Notes under the pieces: model-generated
The model's database searches: none
Seen by the model: only the letters and a program-made list of their open reading frames with translations
Told to the model about the DNA's origin: nothing
In this document: positions 1 to 9,692 of the stretch, in pieces
Layout: each line of letters opens with the position of its first letter
Numbering within the stretch: the first letter of the stretch is position 1
Source of the DNA: Marinimicrobium sp. C6131
GTDB lineage: Bacteria; Pseudomonadota; Gammaproteobacteria; Pseudomonadales; Cellvibrionaceae
Direction: 5' to 3'
DNA: 64,000 bases
Assembly: GCF_026153455.1 (NCBI RefSeq)
Contig: NZ_CP110629.1
Coordinates: 2,666,001 to 2,730,000, forward strand
Made by a program: the position numbers and the translations under genes

Positions 1-420
1 TCGGGCACGGCGCTCTTCCAGATGGAAGGGCATGTCCAGCTCAACGAACTGCTCCAGTGCATCCAGCATGTTCATAACCAGCGGCTGAATCTGACGCTCG
101 ATTACGGTCACCTGCTCGATGGACTGATCGAGGTCACGCAGCACGCGCTGCTGCGCTTCGATCTGGCGCTCCAACTGGAGATTGTAGGTACGCAGACCTT
201 CAATTTCCTTGTTTACCACCTTGAACTGCTGCAGCAGATCGTCGGTTTCCTGGGCCAGGCGGTCGATCCGCTGTTGAGATTCCTGGGCCATCGCGGTTTT
301 GGCCTCACCGACCTGGAGAATCTGCTCCAGGGTTTCATCTGCCACGGCAACGCTACCCATTAGCGCGCCGGCAGAAAGCGCGGTGGTCAGAGCCACGGCT
401 TTCAATCGCTGCTTTTTCAT
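1..420 (-). CDS. DUF3450 family periplasmic protein (3' end beyond the window)
   Basis: The visible 140 residues start MKKQRLKAVALTTALSAGAL and have a cleavable signal peptide ending near AVADE. A long heptad-rich coiled coil follows (QQRIDRLAQETDDLLQQF and onward). This matches the N-terminal half of DUF3450 proteins, which usually sit in operons with ExbB/ExbD/TonB-type energy-transduction genes. Its neighbours would lie left of the window, so that context cannot be checked. The reading frame is open to base 1 and the C-terminus is missing. The function of the family is not established; a role with TonB-dependent uptake is inferred only from the usual gene neighbourhood. Confidence 0.85.
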   Translation of the reverse strand, partial: MKKQRLKAVALTTALSAGALMGSVAVADETLEQILQVGEAKTAMAQESQQRIDRLAQETDDLLQQFKVVNKEIEGLRTYNLQLERQIEAQQRVLRDLDQSIEQVTVIERQIQPLVMNMLDALEQFVELDMPFHLEERRAR

Positions 421-582
421 ATTTCCCCCAACTCGGGTGCTTGCATCAGATGAGTTTGCGACAGGCAGCTGCCACACAACACGTTATCCACACAGTGCCT
501 TCAAAAGGCTGGCAAAAACCTCTACGAGGCAGCCAAGAACGCAGCATTGTAATAAGAGGCTTACTTCACATTCAATGCTTTA

Positions 583-597
583 GGGAAACCGTTTCCC
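583..597. promoter_or_regulatory. Perfect 7-bp inverted repeat upstream of the DUF3450 gene
   Basis: GGGAAAC-C-GTTTCCC is a perfect palindrome around one base. It lies about 165 bp upstream of the DUF3450 start and about 100 bp beyond the folA stop. Its central AACCGTT resembles LacI-family operators, but LacI sites usually have an even-length centre. It is read here only as a candidate operator. The rest of 421-697 shows no gene. Confidence 0.35.
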
Positions 598-697
598 AAG
601 TGAGTAGATTGGTATCACCTCGGTAACAAATTGTCCCTCAGACTGTCTGTTTTCAGTAACACCTGCTCAAAGTTTAACCAACGCCGTCATGCTGTCA

Positions 698-1198
698 TCA
701 AACGGTAATACGATCATACCGTTGAAAGACGTGCCCCACCGAGGCGTTATCCGCCCCGGGCTGCTCGTCAGCGAGGTGCCACTCTTCGCCACTGAGTGTC
801 GGAAAGTGGGCATCCCCTTCCACCTCCAGGTCGACCCGGGTCAAATAGACCCGATCAGCCAGAGGTAAACTTTGGCGGTAAATCTGCTCTCCGCCCATAA
901 CCATGATTTCCGGAGCATCCGGCTGCTCCCGGCGGGCCAACTCAATCGCGGCCTCGATACTCGTCACCCAGCGCAGAGCCGGGTCCGACTGCTCTCGCGA
1001 CTGCCGGCTCACCACGATGTTAAGCCGTCCCGGCAGGGCGCGACCGATGGACTCATGGGTCTTGCGCCCCATGATGACCGGCTTGCCCAAAGTGATCGCT
1101 TTGAAATACTTCAGGTCGTCTGGCAGATGCCAGGGCAACTCATTATTCCGGCCAATCACGCCATTGCGCGCGGCCGCCACTATTAAGGCCACAGTCAT
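698..1198 (-). CDS. folA: Dihydrofolate reductase
   Basis: A 166-residue protein of the usual chromosomal DHFR length. It reduces dihydrofolate to tetrahydrofolate with NADPH and so recycles the folate that thymidylate synthase oxidises. The substrate-site motif LPWHLPDDLKYFK contains W23 and the catalytic acid D28. NADPH-binding motifs GRKTHESIGRALPGR (from about residue 44) and VMGGEQIY (about 100) are intact. The gene lies 31 bp downstream of thyA on the same strand, the common thyA-folA pairing. Nothing suggests a trimethoprim-resistance type. Confidence 0.97.
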   Translation of the reverse strand: MTVALIVAAARNGVIGRNNELPWHLPDDLKYFKAITLGKPVIMGRKTHESIGRALPGRLNIVVSRQSREQSDPALRWVTSIEAAIELARREQPDAPEIMVMGGEQIYRQSLPLADRVYLTRVDLEVEGDAHFPTLSGEEWHLADEQPGADNASVGHVFQRYDRITV

Positions 1199-1229
1199 AC
1201 GTCAAGGTTCCCCTTTTCTGTGACGGACA

Positions 1230-2069
1230 TCACACCGCAATCGGCGCCTTGATCCTCGGGTGGGGGTCGTACCCCTCAAACCGGAAATCATCCAGTTCGT
1301 AGTCAAACACCGAGTCCGGGCGGCGCCCGATGACCAATGTCGGCAGAGGCCGGGGTTCGCGGCGCAATTGCTCGTAGACAATATCGTCGGTCAGGTGATT
1401 GTGATAGAGATGGCAGTCTCCAAAGGTATGGACAAAGTCCCCCACCGCCAGATCACACTGTTGGGCGATCATGTGGGTCAGCAGGGCGTAGCTGGCGATA
1501 TTGAAGGGTACCCCCAGAAACAGGTCGGCACTGCGCTGGTACAGCTGGCACGAAAGTCGGCCGTCCGCCACGTAGAACTGAAACAGGGTGTGGCAGGCCG
1601 CCAGAGCCATACGCCCCTGCTCGGCATTCTGCTGGGGACTGAGGGACTCATCCGGCAGGTCGGCCGGATTCCAGGCGCTGACGATCAGACGTCGGGAGTT
1701 GGGATTGGTGCGGATCTGCTCGATGACCTCACTGATCTGATCGATGGTACGGCCATCCGGACAGGCCCAACTGCGCCACTGCTTTCCATACACCGGCCCC
1801 AGGTCGCCCTTCGTGGTGGCCCATTCATTCCAGATTTTACAGCCACGCTCCTGCAGCCAGGTAACGTCAGTGCGACCCTGCAGAAACCAGAGGAGCTCGA
1901 CGATGACACTTTTCAGGTGCACGGTCTTGGTGGTGACCAACGGGAACCCCTCAGACAGATCGAACCGAAGCTGCCGCCCGAACACCGACCGGGTGCCCGT
2001 TCCCGTCCGGTCCCCGCGATCCAGACCGTTGTCGATGACATCGCGCATCAGCGCCAAATACTGTTGCAT
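1230..2069 (-). CDS. thyA: Thymidylate synthase
   Basis: A 279-residue ThyA, slightly longer than the 264-residue E. coli enzyme. It methylates dUMP to dTMP using methylenetetrahydrofolate. The catalytic cysteine is C159 in LAACHTLFQFYV. The dUMP-binding stretch QRSADLFLGVPFNIASYALL and the C-terminal RIKAPIAV are present. It is the third gene of a ptsP/lgt/thyA/folA series on the minus strand, with 32 bp to lgt and 31 bp to folA, suggesting cotranscription with lgt and folA. Confidence 0.97.
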   Translation of the reverse strand: MQQYLALMRDVIDNGLDRGDRTGTGTRSVFGRQLRFDLSEGFPLVTTKTVHLKSVIVELLWFLQGRTDVTWLQERGCKIWNEWATTKGDLGPVYGKQWRSWACPDGRTIDQISEVIEQIRTNPNSRRLIVSAWNPADLPDESLSPQQNAEQGRMALAACHTLFQFYVADGRLSCQLYQRSADLFLGVPFNIASYALLTHMIAQQCDLAVGDFVHTFGDCHLYHNHLTDDIVYEQLRREPRPLPTLVIGRRPDSVFDYELDDFRFEGYDPHPRIKAPIAV

Positions 2070-2101
2070 GTTGAATTACCTGATACCGAAAACGTTCGAA
2101 C

Positions 2102-2935
2102 TCAGCGCCCCGACTGCCTGCGCCTGGCCTGCTGCTGCCAACTCCACACCAGCACCCCGATGCCGAGAATGAGCATCGGCAAGGAGAGCAACTGGCCGCG
2201 GGTGACCCAGCCAAACAGATCAAAACTGATGTGCTGGTCCGGCTCGCGGAAAAATTCGGCAAAGATCCGGAAGCAGGCGTATAGCACCAGAAATAGCCCG
2301 GCCACCGCTCCACGTGGTCGGGGTTTTGATGAATACCAGTAAAGCACGGTAAAAAGCACCAACCCCTCCAGCGTCGCCTGATACAACTGAGAGGGGTGCC
2401 GTGCAATGCCCTCAGGATCCTTGGGAAAGACCATCGCCCAGGGGACATCCGCCGCGCGCCCCCAGAGTTCCTGGCCAATAAAGTTGCCCAGGCGCCCCAG
2501 CCCGAGACCAATAGGGACGAGCGGTGCAACAAAATCCGTCAACGCCAGGAATGACACTTTGGTTCGCCAGGCGAACAGGGCCAGCGCCACAATGACCCCA
2601 AGCAACCCGCCGTGGAAGGACATACCCCCTTCCCAGACCCGAAACAGCCAGACGGGATCACTCAGCCAATAATTGAAATGGTAGAAGAACACATAGCCAA
2701 AGCGTCCCCCCAGAATCACCCCGAACGCCACATAGGTCGTGAGATTCTCCACCTGGGAGCGCTGTACCACCGTATGGGGGAAGCCCGCCCGGCGCAGCGC
2801 CAGCAGCCAGGCACCGGCAAAGCCCAGCAGGTACATCAGGCCGTACCAGTGAATATCCAGCGGACCATAGGACTGGCCGGCAAACTCAAAGGGGCCAATA
2901 CTCACGGCCACCGGGTCAATTTCGGGGTATTTCAT
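2102..2935 (-). CDS. lgt: Phosphatidylglycerol-prolipoprotein diacylglyceryl transferase
   Basis: A 277-residue inner-membrane enzyme with about seven hydrophobic segments. It transfers diacylglycerol from phosphatidylglycerol to the lipobox cysteine of prolipoproteins. Family signatures are visible: HGGLLGVIVALALFAW near residue 110 and GLGRLGNFIGQELWGR near 144. The window encodes several substrates, including the imelysin, GH105-BNR and esterase lipoproteins. The gene sits between ptsP and thyA, as in Pseudomonas. The 102-bp gap to ptsP could hold its own promoter. Confidence 0.97.
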   Translation of the reverse strand: MKYPEIDPVAVSIGPFEFAGQSYGPLDIHWYGLMYLLGFAGAWLLALRRAGFPHTVVQRSQVENLTTYVAFGVILGGRFGYVFFYHFNYWLSDPVWLFRVWEGGMSFHGGLLGVIVALALFAWRTKVSFLALTDFVAPLVPIGLGLGRLGNFIGQELWGRAADVPWAMVFPKDPEGIARHPSQLYQATLEGLVLFTVLYWYSSKPRPRGAVAGLFLVLYACFRIFAEFFREPDQHISFDLFGWVTRGQLLSLPMLILGIGVLVWSWQQQARRRQSGR

Positions 2936-3037
2936 AAGCCTTGATTATCGCGGTCAGTGGACGGGGAGACATTTCAATGCGGCGGAATACTACCACTGTT
3001 GAGTGACGAACACAGCGTCAACGCCTGACAAAGGCGA

Positions 3038-5302
3038 TCAATCGTCCGAGCTGGCGGGGCGAATCAGGCGCGTCGCGCCGAGATCGCGCAGTGTGTCATC
3101 CACCCGCTGGCGGATCTGATCGGCGTCGGGCAAGGTCATCACCTCAGAGAGCAGCGCGCGGGCCTGCTCCAGACTGATATTGCGAATGACCGACTTCACC
3201 TTGGGCAGATTGGTAGCGTTCATCGACAGTACGTCATAGCCCATGGCCATCAGAAGAATGGCAGCGCCCGGATCGCCAGCCAGCTCGCCACAGATGCCCA
3301 CACTGACACCCTCGACATGACCATCATCGACCACGCTGCGCAGCGCCCGCAGCACCGCCGGGTGGAAGGCCTGGTAGACATCGGCGACCCGGGCGTTATT
3401 TCGGTCCACGGCCAGCAGGTATTGAGTCAGGTCGTTGCTACCCACCGACAGGAAGTCCACCCGGGCCGAGAGCTCCCGGGCCTGATAGACCGCTGAGGGT
3501 ACTTCGATCATCACCCCGATCGGCGGCAGTTTGACCGAGTGGCCCTCTTCCAGCAATTCATTGAAGGCCCGATAGATCAATACCTTGGCCGCCTCCAACT
3601 CGGGCACGCTGGTAATCATCGGCAGCAGAATCCGCAGATTATCCAGCCCCTCGCTGGCCTTGATCATGGCGCGAATCTGGGCCAGAAAAATTTCCGGATG
3701 ATCCAGGGTCACCCGAATACCGCGCCAGCCCAGGAAGGGGTTCGCCTCTTCGATGGGGAAATAGGGCAGCGCCTTGTCGCCACCGATATCCAGGGTCCGC
3801 ATAGTGACGGTGTGAGGCGCAAACGCCGATAGCTGCTCCTGATAGATGGAGCGCTGCTCCTCTTCGCTCGGGAAACGGTCGCGCAGCAAGAAGGGTACTT
3901 CCGTGCGATACAGGCCGACCCCTTCGGCGCCACGCTCCAGGGAGCGGACCACATCAGTCATCAGGCCCGTGTTCACCCACAGCGGCAAGCGGTAGTGATC
4001 GGTGGTTTCACAGGGCAGATCTTTCAGCGCTTCCAGGCCTTTGACCAACTCCTGCTCTTCGAGGTAAATCGCCTTGTAGTGTTTGCGCAGCTCCGGCCCC
4101 GGGTCGGTGTACACCGTACCCTTGTAGCCATCGACGATCATGGTTCGCCCGTCGACCTGGGTGTAGGGCAGATCCACGGCCGCCATCACCGTGGGGATAT
4201 CCATGGCCCGGGCGAGGATGGCCACGTGGGAGTTACTTGAGCCCTGCACCGAGACCAGGCCGGCCAACTTGTCTTTGGGGATCTCGCCAAGCATGGAGGC
4301 GGTCAGTTCTTCCCCCACCAGAACGGTCTGATCGGGATAAATCCGGCACTTCTGATTGGACTCCTGCAGGTATGCAAGCACTCGCCGACCCAGGTCCCTC
4401 AGGTCCGTTGCCCGCTCCCTGAGATAAGCGTCACTCATACTGCTGAAGGTGCGCTCGTGCTCCAGAATCACATCAGCCCAGGCCGAGGGAGCCGCAGTCC
4501 CCTGACGGATTCGTTCGGTGACCTCTTTGCCCAGAGAGGCATCGTTGAGCATCGCCAGGTAGGCATCAAAGAGCGCCTGCTCTTCCCGATTCAGCCGGGT
4601 TTTTAACTGCTCTCCAAGCCCCTTGATATCTTCCCGCACTGCCTGCAGGCACTTCTGAAAGAACGCCAGTTCCGCATCCACGTCGGTGCAGGTTTTATAG
4701 GGCACCGAGCGCAGATCCGCTGGCGGTGTGATCACCACCGCCTCGCCCATGGCAATCCCGGAGGCGCCGGACACTCCGGCAAACTTGGCCTGCGCCGCCT
4801 TTTCGCCAATAGCCACCATCACCCCGGTCGCCTCGGCATGAGCGATCACCCCGGCCAGCTGGGCCGACATGGTAACCAGGAAGGCTTCATCTCCCTCATC
4901 GAACCGGCGCCGCTCCACTTGCTGGACAACCAGTACCCCGAGCACTTTGCGGTGGTGGATAATGGGAACGCCCAGGAAAGAGCTGAAGCGCTCCTCGCCG
5001 GTTTCAGGGAAGTATTGATAGCTGGGGTGAGTTTCCGCCTGTTCGAGGTTGATGGGCTCTTCCCGGGTGACCACCCGCCCGACCAGACCTTCGCCACCTT
5101 TCAGCCGCACCCGACCCACCGCATCGGCGTTGAGACCCTCAGTGGCCATCAGCACATAATCTCCTTCAGGGCCGCGCAGATACACCGAGCACACCTCGGT
5201 TTTCATGGCGGTTTTGACCCGGGAGACGATAATGGCCAACGCGGTTTTGAGGTCCCGCGCCGCGTTGACCTCCTGGACGATGGAGCGCAGGGAATTCAGC
5301 AT
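3038..5302 (-). CDS. ptsP: Phosphoenolpyruvate-protein phosphotransferase PtsP (EI-Ntr)
   Basis: A 754-residue enzyme I of the nitrogen phosphotransferase system. It passes phosphate from PEP to NPr and on to PtsN as a regulatory relay, not for sugar uptake. An N-terminal GAF domain (about residues 1-165) separates it from sugar-type PtsI. The phosphohistidine is H359 in GSSNSHVAILARAMDIPT. The PEP-utilising barrel follows, with GGDKALPYFP, the signature DFLSVGSNDLTQYLLAVDR and the cysteine loop GICGELAGD. The start overlaps the rppH stop by 7 bp, so the two are probably translated from one mRNA. Confidence 0.97.
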   Translation of the reverse strand: MLNSLRSIVQEVNAARDLKTALAIIVSRVKTAMKTEVCSVYLRGPEGDYVLMATEGLNADAVGRVRLKGGEGLVGRVVTREEPINLEQAETHPSYQYFPETGEERFSSFLGVPIIHHRKVLGVLVVQQVERRRFDEGDEAFLVTMSAQLAGVIAHAEATGVMVAIGEKAAQAKFAGVSGASGIAMGEAVVITPPADLRSVPYKTCTDVDAELAFFQKCLQAVREDIKGLGEQLKTRLNREEQALFDAYLAMLNDASLGKEVTERIRQGTAAPSAWADVILEHERTFSSMSDAYLRERATDLRDLGRRVLAYLQESNQKCRIYPDQTVLVGEELTASMLGEIPKDKLAGLVSVQGSSNSHVAILARAMDIPTVMAAVDLPYTQVDGRTMIVDGYKGTVYTDPGPELRKHYKAIYLEEQELVKGLEALKDLPCETTDHYRLPLWVNTGLMTDVVRSLERGAEGVGLYRTEVPFLLRDRFPSEEEQRSIYQEQLSAFAPHTVTMRTLDIGGDKALPYFPIEEANPFLGWRGIRVTLDHPEIFLAQIRAMIKASEGLDNLRILLPMITSVPELEAAKVLIYRAFNELLEEGHSVKLPPIGVMIEVPSAVYQARELSARVDFLSVGSNDLTQYLLAVDRNNARVADVYQAFHPAVLRALRSVVDDGHVEGVSVGICGELAGDPGAAILLMAMGYDVLSMNATNLPKVKSVIRNISLEQARALLSEVMTLPDADQIRQRVDDTLRDLGATRLIRPASSDD

Positions 5303-5823
5303 GTGCGGCTCGCCGGTGCACGGGCCGGGTCAAACCAGGCGGCCTCGAGTTGACTGTGGTAGGGGGAGAGCTCCTTGAGTGCCCGGCGGTAAACCTCTCG
5401 TTTGAAAGCAACCACTTTGGCCAGCGGGTACCAGTAGCTGACCCAGCTCCAGTCATCGAACTCAGCGCGGCCGCCGTTTTCCAGGCAGATCCGGCTCTCG
5501 GGAGATTTCAGGCGCAACAGAAACCACTTCTGCTTCTGACCCAGGCAGAGCGGCTGGGAGTTGTGGCGCACCAATCGACTCGGCAGGCGATAACGCAACC
5601 AGCCGCGGGTGCAGGCCAGCACTTCCACATCGGCCCGGGTCAGTCCTATCTCTTCCTGCAGTTCACGGTACAGCGCCTGTTCAGGGGACTCCCCTTCATG
5701 AATCCCGCCTTGAGGGAACTGCCAGGCATCCTGTCCCCCAACACGCCGCGCCCAGAGCAGTTGGCCCTGGTCATTGGTCAATACAATGCCCACGTTGGGG
5801 CGAAAACCTTCGGCGTCTATCAC
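5296..5823 (-). CDS. rppH: RNA pyrophosphohydrolase (Nudix)
   Basis: A 175-residue Nudix hydrolase that removes pyrophosphate from the 5' end of mRNAs and so triggers RNase E decay. The Nudix box runs G39 to about residue 61 (GGIHEGESPEQALYRELQEE), with the RELQEE metal-binding core intact. It begins MIDAEGFRPNVGIVLTN, typical of RppH. It is followed directly by ptsP and is divergent from a HAD hydrolase gene, the same arrangement as in Pseudomonas. The 149-bp divergent spacer (5824-5972) should hold both promoters, though no strong consensus was seen. Confidence 0.96.
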   Translation of the reverse strand: MIDAEGFRPNVGIVLTNDQGQLLWARRVGGQDAWQFPQGGIHEGESPEQALYRELQEEIGLTRADVEVLACTRGWLRYRLPSRLVRHNSQPLCLGQKQKWFLLRLKSPESRICLENGGRAEFDDWSWVSYWYPLAKVVAFKREVYRRALKELSPYHSQLEAAWFDPARAPASRTC

Positions 5824-5972
5824 GGGATTCAGCCAATCCTTATTTCAATCGTTATAAAAGTGGTTCGGCCTATTGTTCCATAAAGTCATTGCGCTCAGCA
5901 ATTGGCGCGGTTGAGCCCGGCCTGTGGAGCGGCTATGCTTAGCGGCTTCGACCAAGCAACCGCAGGTAACCC

Positions 5973-6629
5973 GTGAGTCTCGCAATTTTTGACCTGGACA
6001 ACACCCTCATCGCCGGTGACAGCGACCACCGCTGGGGCGAATTTCTGATCCACAAGGCGCTGGTCGACCCCGGGGAGTACAAGTCCCGCAACGACGACTT
6101 CTACCGCGCCTATCAGGACGGCAGCCTGGACATTCACGAGTACCTTGGCTTTTCCCTGGCGCCTTTTGCGTCCCTGAGCGATCAACAGATTGCCGAACTG
6201 CAGCGCGAATTCCTGTCCGAGTGGATTGAGCCTCTGATGCTGGATAAGGCGCAGACACTGATTCAGAAGCACCGGGAGCAGGGCCATCAGTTGCTGATCA
6301 TCACCGCCACCAACAATGTGGTCACCACCCCCATTGCAGAGCGTCTGGGTATTCCCCATTTGCTGGCCAGCGAGGCCGAACGCGGTCCCGACGGTTACAC
6401 CGGACGCCCCACCGGCATTCCCTGCTTTCAGGGTGGCAAGGTCACCCGCCTGAAGGAATGGCTGAAACAGTATCCTCATGCACTGGAAGAGGCCCACTTC
6501 TACAGTGACTCGGCCAACGACCTGCCGCTGCTGGAGTCAGTCGGCTACCCCATTGCCGTTGACCCTGATCCGCGCCTGACCCGCGCCGCGCAGGAGCGTC
6601 AATGGCCCATCATCAGCCTGAGGGACTGA
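5973..6629 (+). CDS. HAD family hydrolase, SerB-like (HAD-IB)
   Basis: A 218-residue cytoplasmic HAD phosphatase with a GTG start. Motif I is FDLDNTLIAGD (nucleophile D and acid D), motif II is ITATNN, and the acidic motif is YSDSANDLPLLE. It resembles the HAD-IB phosphoserine-phosphatase-like proteins encoded divergently from rppH in Pseudomonas. The physiological substrate cannot be read from sequence; a small phosphorylated metabolite is likely. The imelysin lipoprotein gene begins 2 bp after its stop, so the two are probably cotranscribed. Confidence 0.9.
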   Translation: MSLAIFDLDNTLIAGDSDHRWGEFLIHKALVDPGEYKSRNDDFYRAYQDGSLDIHEYLGFSLAPFASLSDQQIAELQREFLSEWIEPLMLDKAQTLIQKHREQGHQLLIITATNNVVTTPIAERLGIPHLLASEAERGPDGYTGRPTGIPCFQGGKVTRLKEWLKQYPHALEEAHFYSDSANDLPLLESVGYPIAVDPDPRLTRAAQERQWPIISLRD

Positions 6630-6631
6630 CC

Positions 6632-7771
6632 ATGCGGCATACCAACAGCCTCCTGCTGGTAAGTGCTCTGTTGATACAGGGCTGTGATCCCGGCCCGCAA
6701 GCCCCGACCAGCGGGCCCGATGAAACTCCCGGCGCCACACAGAGTATTACCACACCCGACCCGGCATTGGCTGACAGCACGCTGGCGGCCTGGCAGCAGG
6801 GCAGTGTATGGCTGAGCGAAGCGCGCACCGCCTGCGCTGACATGCATGAGCGGCTCGACACGTTTCTCGCCCAACCGGATGAGGACACCCTCGCGGCGAC
6901 CCGGGAGGCCTGGCACCACTGCCACACCCGCTGGCATCACCTGGAGCCACTGCTGACCCTGGGCGAAAGCAGCCCGGGCCTGTTCGGCGACTTGCGCGAG
7001 ATCGCCTTTCAGGTGGACGCCCACCCCATCCAGCCCGGTTACCTGGATGGTCTGGAAAACTACCCCTACAGCGGCATCGTCAATGACATCACCGTCTCCA
7101 TCAACGCCCAGACCCTGCGCGAGCAACACGGCCTGACCGATGAGGCCGATGTCGCCCTGGGCCTGCACGCCCTGGAGTTCCTGCTCTGGGATGAACAGGG
7201 CGATCGGCCGATCAGTGACTTTGAAGCTCGCACCAGCGCTGGCGACGACCCGATGAATGCCGAGCGAACCGTCGATCAGTTGCCCAACAACCGTCGCCGC
7301 GCTCTGGTGCGCCTGATCAGCCAGCTACTGCAGGATGACCTGACTATGCTGGCGCAACACTGGCAGTCCTCCAACGGGCGGCTACCCGCCACTTACCGAC
7401 AGCTCAGCCCGGCCAGTCGCCTGCCCCTGCTCAGCGATGCCCTTCGTGTGCTGTTGCAAGAACGCCTGCCCGGGGAACTGGCTCGACTGGAAACGCCCGA
7501 GCAGGCCCACAACGCCTTCGCCGGTCAGTCGCTGAGCGTCGTGCTCAGTGCCATATCGGGAATCGATCAGTTAATGAACGCGGGCGATCCGCCCATGGCA
7601 CAGTGGTTGATCCCCGAAGCGGAGGGCACTGACTGGCAGACGCAATGGCAGGCACTGAACCAGACTCTGAGTGACACTGACCGCGTCGATAGCCAAGATC
7701 TGAGCGAGCAACTCCGGGCTCTGGGACAACCTCTGAGCACGGCTACCCCCGAGCTGATGCCAGCCCCGTAA
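6632..7771 (+). CDS. Imelysin family (peptidase M75-like) lipoprotein
   Basis: A 379-residue protein with lipobox LIQGC (C18), starting at MRHTNSLLLV; the upstream in-frame ATG lies inside the HAD gene. The imelysin motif GLHALEFLLW (GxHxxE) is near residue 178, and the helical repeats look complete. Imelysin-domain proteins (IrpA, EfeO and relatives) are envelope proteins often tied to iron acquisition, and peptidase activity is doubtful for most of them. No other iron-uptake genes adjoin it. It lies between a HAD phosphatase and a diguanylate cyclase. Confidence 0.85.
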   Translation: MRHTNSLLLVSALLIQGCDPGPQAPTSGPDETPGATQSITTPDPALADSTLAAWQQGSVWLSEARTACADMHERLDTFLAQPDEDTLAATREAWHHCHTRWHHLEPLLTLGESSPGLFGDLREIAFQVDAHPIQPGYLDGLENYPYSGIVNDITVSINAQTLREQHGLTDEADVALGLHALEFLLWDEQGDRPISDFEARTSAGDDPMNAERTVDQLPNNRRRALVRLISQLLQDDLTMLAQHWQSSNGRLPATYRQLSPASRLPLLSDALRVLLQERLPGELARLETPEQAHNAFAGQSLSVVLSAISGIDQLMNAGDPPMAQWLIPEAEGTDWQTQWQALNQTLSDTDRVDSQDLSEQLRALGQPLSTATPELMPAP

Positions 7772-7808
7772 ACGCTACAACCCGGACCTCACGGAAAGGA
7801 GGGATCTG

Positions 7809-9692
7809 ATGATCAGACGCCGATGGCTGCTGAGCCTGCCATTGCTGCTATGTTCGCTGCTCGCCACGTCCGCTACGGGCGGCGACCGGCACGGCACCCT
7901 GTCCATCGCGCCAGGGCAGGACACCTATTCCTTGACCGGCAGGATCCTCGTGCTCGAGGTACCCAAAGGCAGCGAGCCCCCACTCTCAGACCTGCTGGCT
8001 GAAAACACCGGAGAATGGCAACCACTGACAACGCCAGCCCCCAACTTCAGTTTCAGCGACAGCACTTACTGGCTCAAGCTGCGTATCGCCAACCCCAATG
8101 ACAACCCCCGACGCCTGATTCTTGACATCGCCCAACCCCTGCAGGATTACATCGACGCCTGGTGGGCGGTGGATGGTAACGTAACCCGCGAGTGGCACAC
8201 CGGAGATCGCCGCCCACTCAGCGACCGACCTTTCCGCTATCGGGGCTTTGCCCTGTCATTGCCGCTGAGCCCCGGCCAGAGCGGCACCCTGCTGGTCCGC
8301 CTGGACAGCCACGACGGTCTGTACGATGCCCTGCCGCTGACCCTCAGCACCGACGCCGCCTTTTTCAAGCGTCATGATGTGGAATCACTCGGATTCGGCT
8401 TTTATTACGGGGCCATCACCATCCTGCTGCTCTACAACCTGATTGTCGGTCTGGTCAGTCGCGAGCGGAACTTTGTTCTCTACAGTATTTACCTGTTCTT
8501 TTTCCTCAGCTGGAATCTCGCCTTCCGCGGTTATCTGGGCATCAGCCTGCTGGCCAACTACCCCACACTGAATAATGTGGCCGTTGCCGTGCTGTCCTGC
8601 GGGCTATTTTTCTCTCTGATTGCCTTCACCCAGGGTTTTCTGAATCTCAAGGTCATCCTGCCCCGCACCAGCCGTCTGCTCTGGGGACTGAGCGCCGCAC
8701 TGCTGGCTCCCACGGTACTGGCCATCATGGACGTGTATGCAACCACGTTTGCGATCCTGATTCCGATCGCCATCGTGATTCTTCTGATCGTGTTGTACGC
8801 CGGCACTCGCGCCTCTCTGCGCGGTTCGGTCTCCGCGCGCATCTTTCTGCTGGCCTGGAGTCTGTTGATCGCTGCGGCGCTCGCCTATTACGCCCGGGTA
8901 TTTGGCCTGCTGCCCTCTAGCTGGTTGCTGGAAAATGCCCTCAACATCGGCTCACTGATCGAAGTGCTCGTGTTGTCCCTGGCCCTGGCGTACCGGATTA
9001 ATGAACTCAAACAAAAGGACCTGCTCAGCCAGCGACAACTGATCGACCAGAAAGAACAACTGAATGCCGAACTACAACTGCGCGTGGAAAACAAAACCCG
9101 GGAGCTGCAAAGCCTGGCGGACAAACTGGAACAGGAGTCCATCACCGACGCCCTGACCGGCCTGCTCAATCGGCGCACCTTTTATCCCAGGCTGGAAAGC
9201 GAACTGCGCCGATTGCAGCGCGAACCCACCCAAACATTGTGCCTGACCCTGCTGGACCTGGATTACTTCAAGGCGCTGAACGACCACTACGGACACCCGG
9301 CGGGGGACCAGCTTCTGAAAGCCGTCGGCGATCTGTTGCAACACCACTGGAAGCGGTCGGGCGACGCCGTGTTCCGGCTGGGCGGTGAGGAGTTCGCCAT
9401 TTTGTTTTACACCCGGAACCTGCACACGGTCACCGAACGCCTGGAGGAATTCAAGCAGGCCCTGAAAACCATCCCCCTCCCCGGAACGCCGCTCCCCACA
9501 GAGGGCGTGCCGAGACAACTGACCGCGTCGCTCGGCGTCGGGCTGGTCAGCGCCCTGTACAGCCTGAGCCCGGATGAGCTTTACGCAATGGCCGACCGGG
9601 CGCTGTACGCGGGCAAGGATCGTGGCCGGGACTGCATTCACTACTGCTCCGCCACCGACCGTACCCCCCGGCCCCGGCTGGAGCATCACTGA
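7809..9692 (+). CDS. 7TMR-DISM membrane diguanylate cyclase (GGDEF)
   Basis: A 627-residue sensor. In order it has a signal peptide (1 to about 25), a periplasmic 7TMR-DISMED2-type beta domain (about 30-170), seven transmembrane helices (about 190-400), a short coiled coil (about 405-445) and a C-terminal GGDEF domain. The active-site loop is GGEEF at 525-529. An RxxD inhibitory site (R516-D519) sits five residues before it, so product inhibition by c-di-GMP is expected. The start has a strong AAGGAGG site. The ligand of the sensor domain is unknown. It ends in a 7-bp convergent overlap with the next gene. Confidence 0.93.
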   Translation: MIRRRWLLSLPLLLCSLLATSATGGDRHGTLSIAPGQDTYSLTGRILVLEVPKGSEPPLSDLLAENTGEWQPLTTPAPNFSFSDSTYWLKLRIANPNDNPRRLILDIAQPLQDYIDAWWAVDGNVTREWHTGDRRPLSDRPFRYRGFALSLPLSPGQSGTLLVRLDSHDGLYDALPLTLSTDAAFFKRHDVESLGFGFYYGAITILLLYNLIVGLVSRERNFVLYSIYLFFFLSWNLAFRGYLGISLLANYPTLNNVAVAVLSCGLFFSLIAFTQGFLNLKVILPRTSRLLWGLSAALLAPTVLAIMDVYATTFAILIPIAIVILLIVLYAGTRASLRGSVSARIFLLAWSLLIAAALAYYARVFGLLPSSWLLENALNIGSLIEVLVLSLALAYRINELKQKDLLSQRQLIDQKEQLNAELQLRVENKTRELQSLADKLEQESITDALTGLLNRRTFYPRLESELRRLQREPTQTLCLTLLDLDYFKALNDHYGHPAGDQLLKAVGDLLQHHWKRSGDAVFRLGGEEFAILFYTRNLHTVTERLEEFKQALKTIPLPGTPLPTEGVPRQLTASLGVGLVSALYSLSPDELYAMADRALYAGKDRGRDCIHYCSATDRTPRPRLEHH

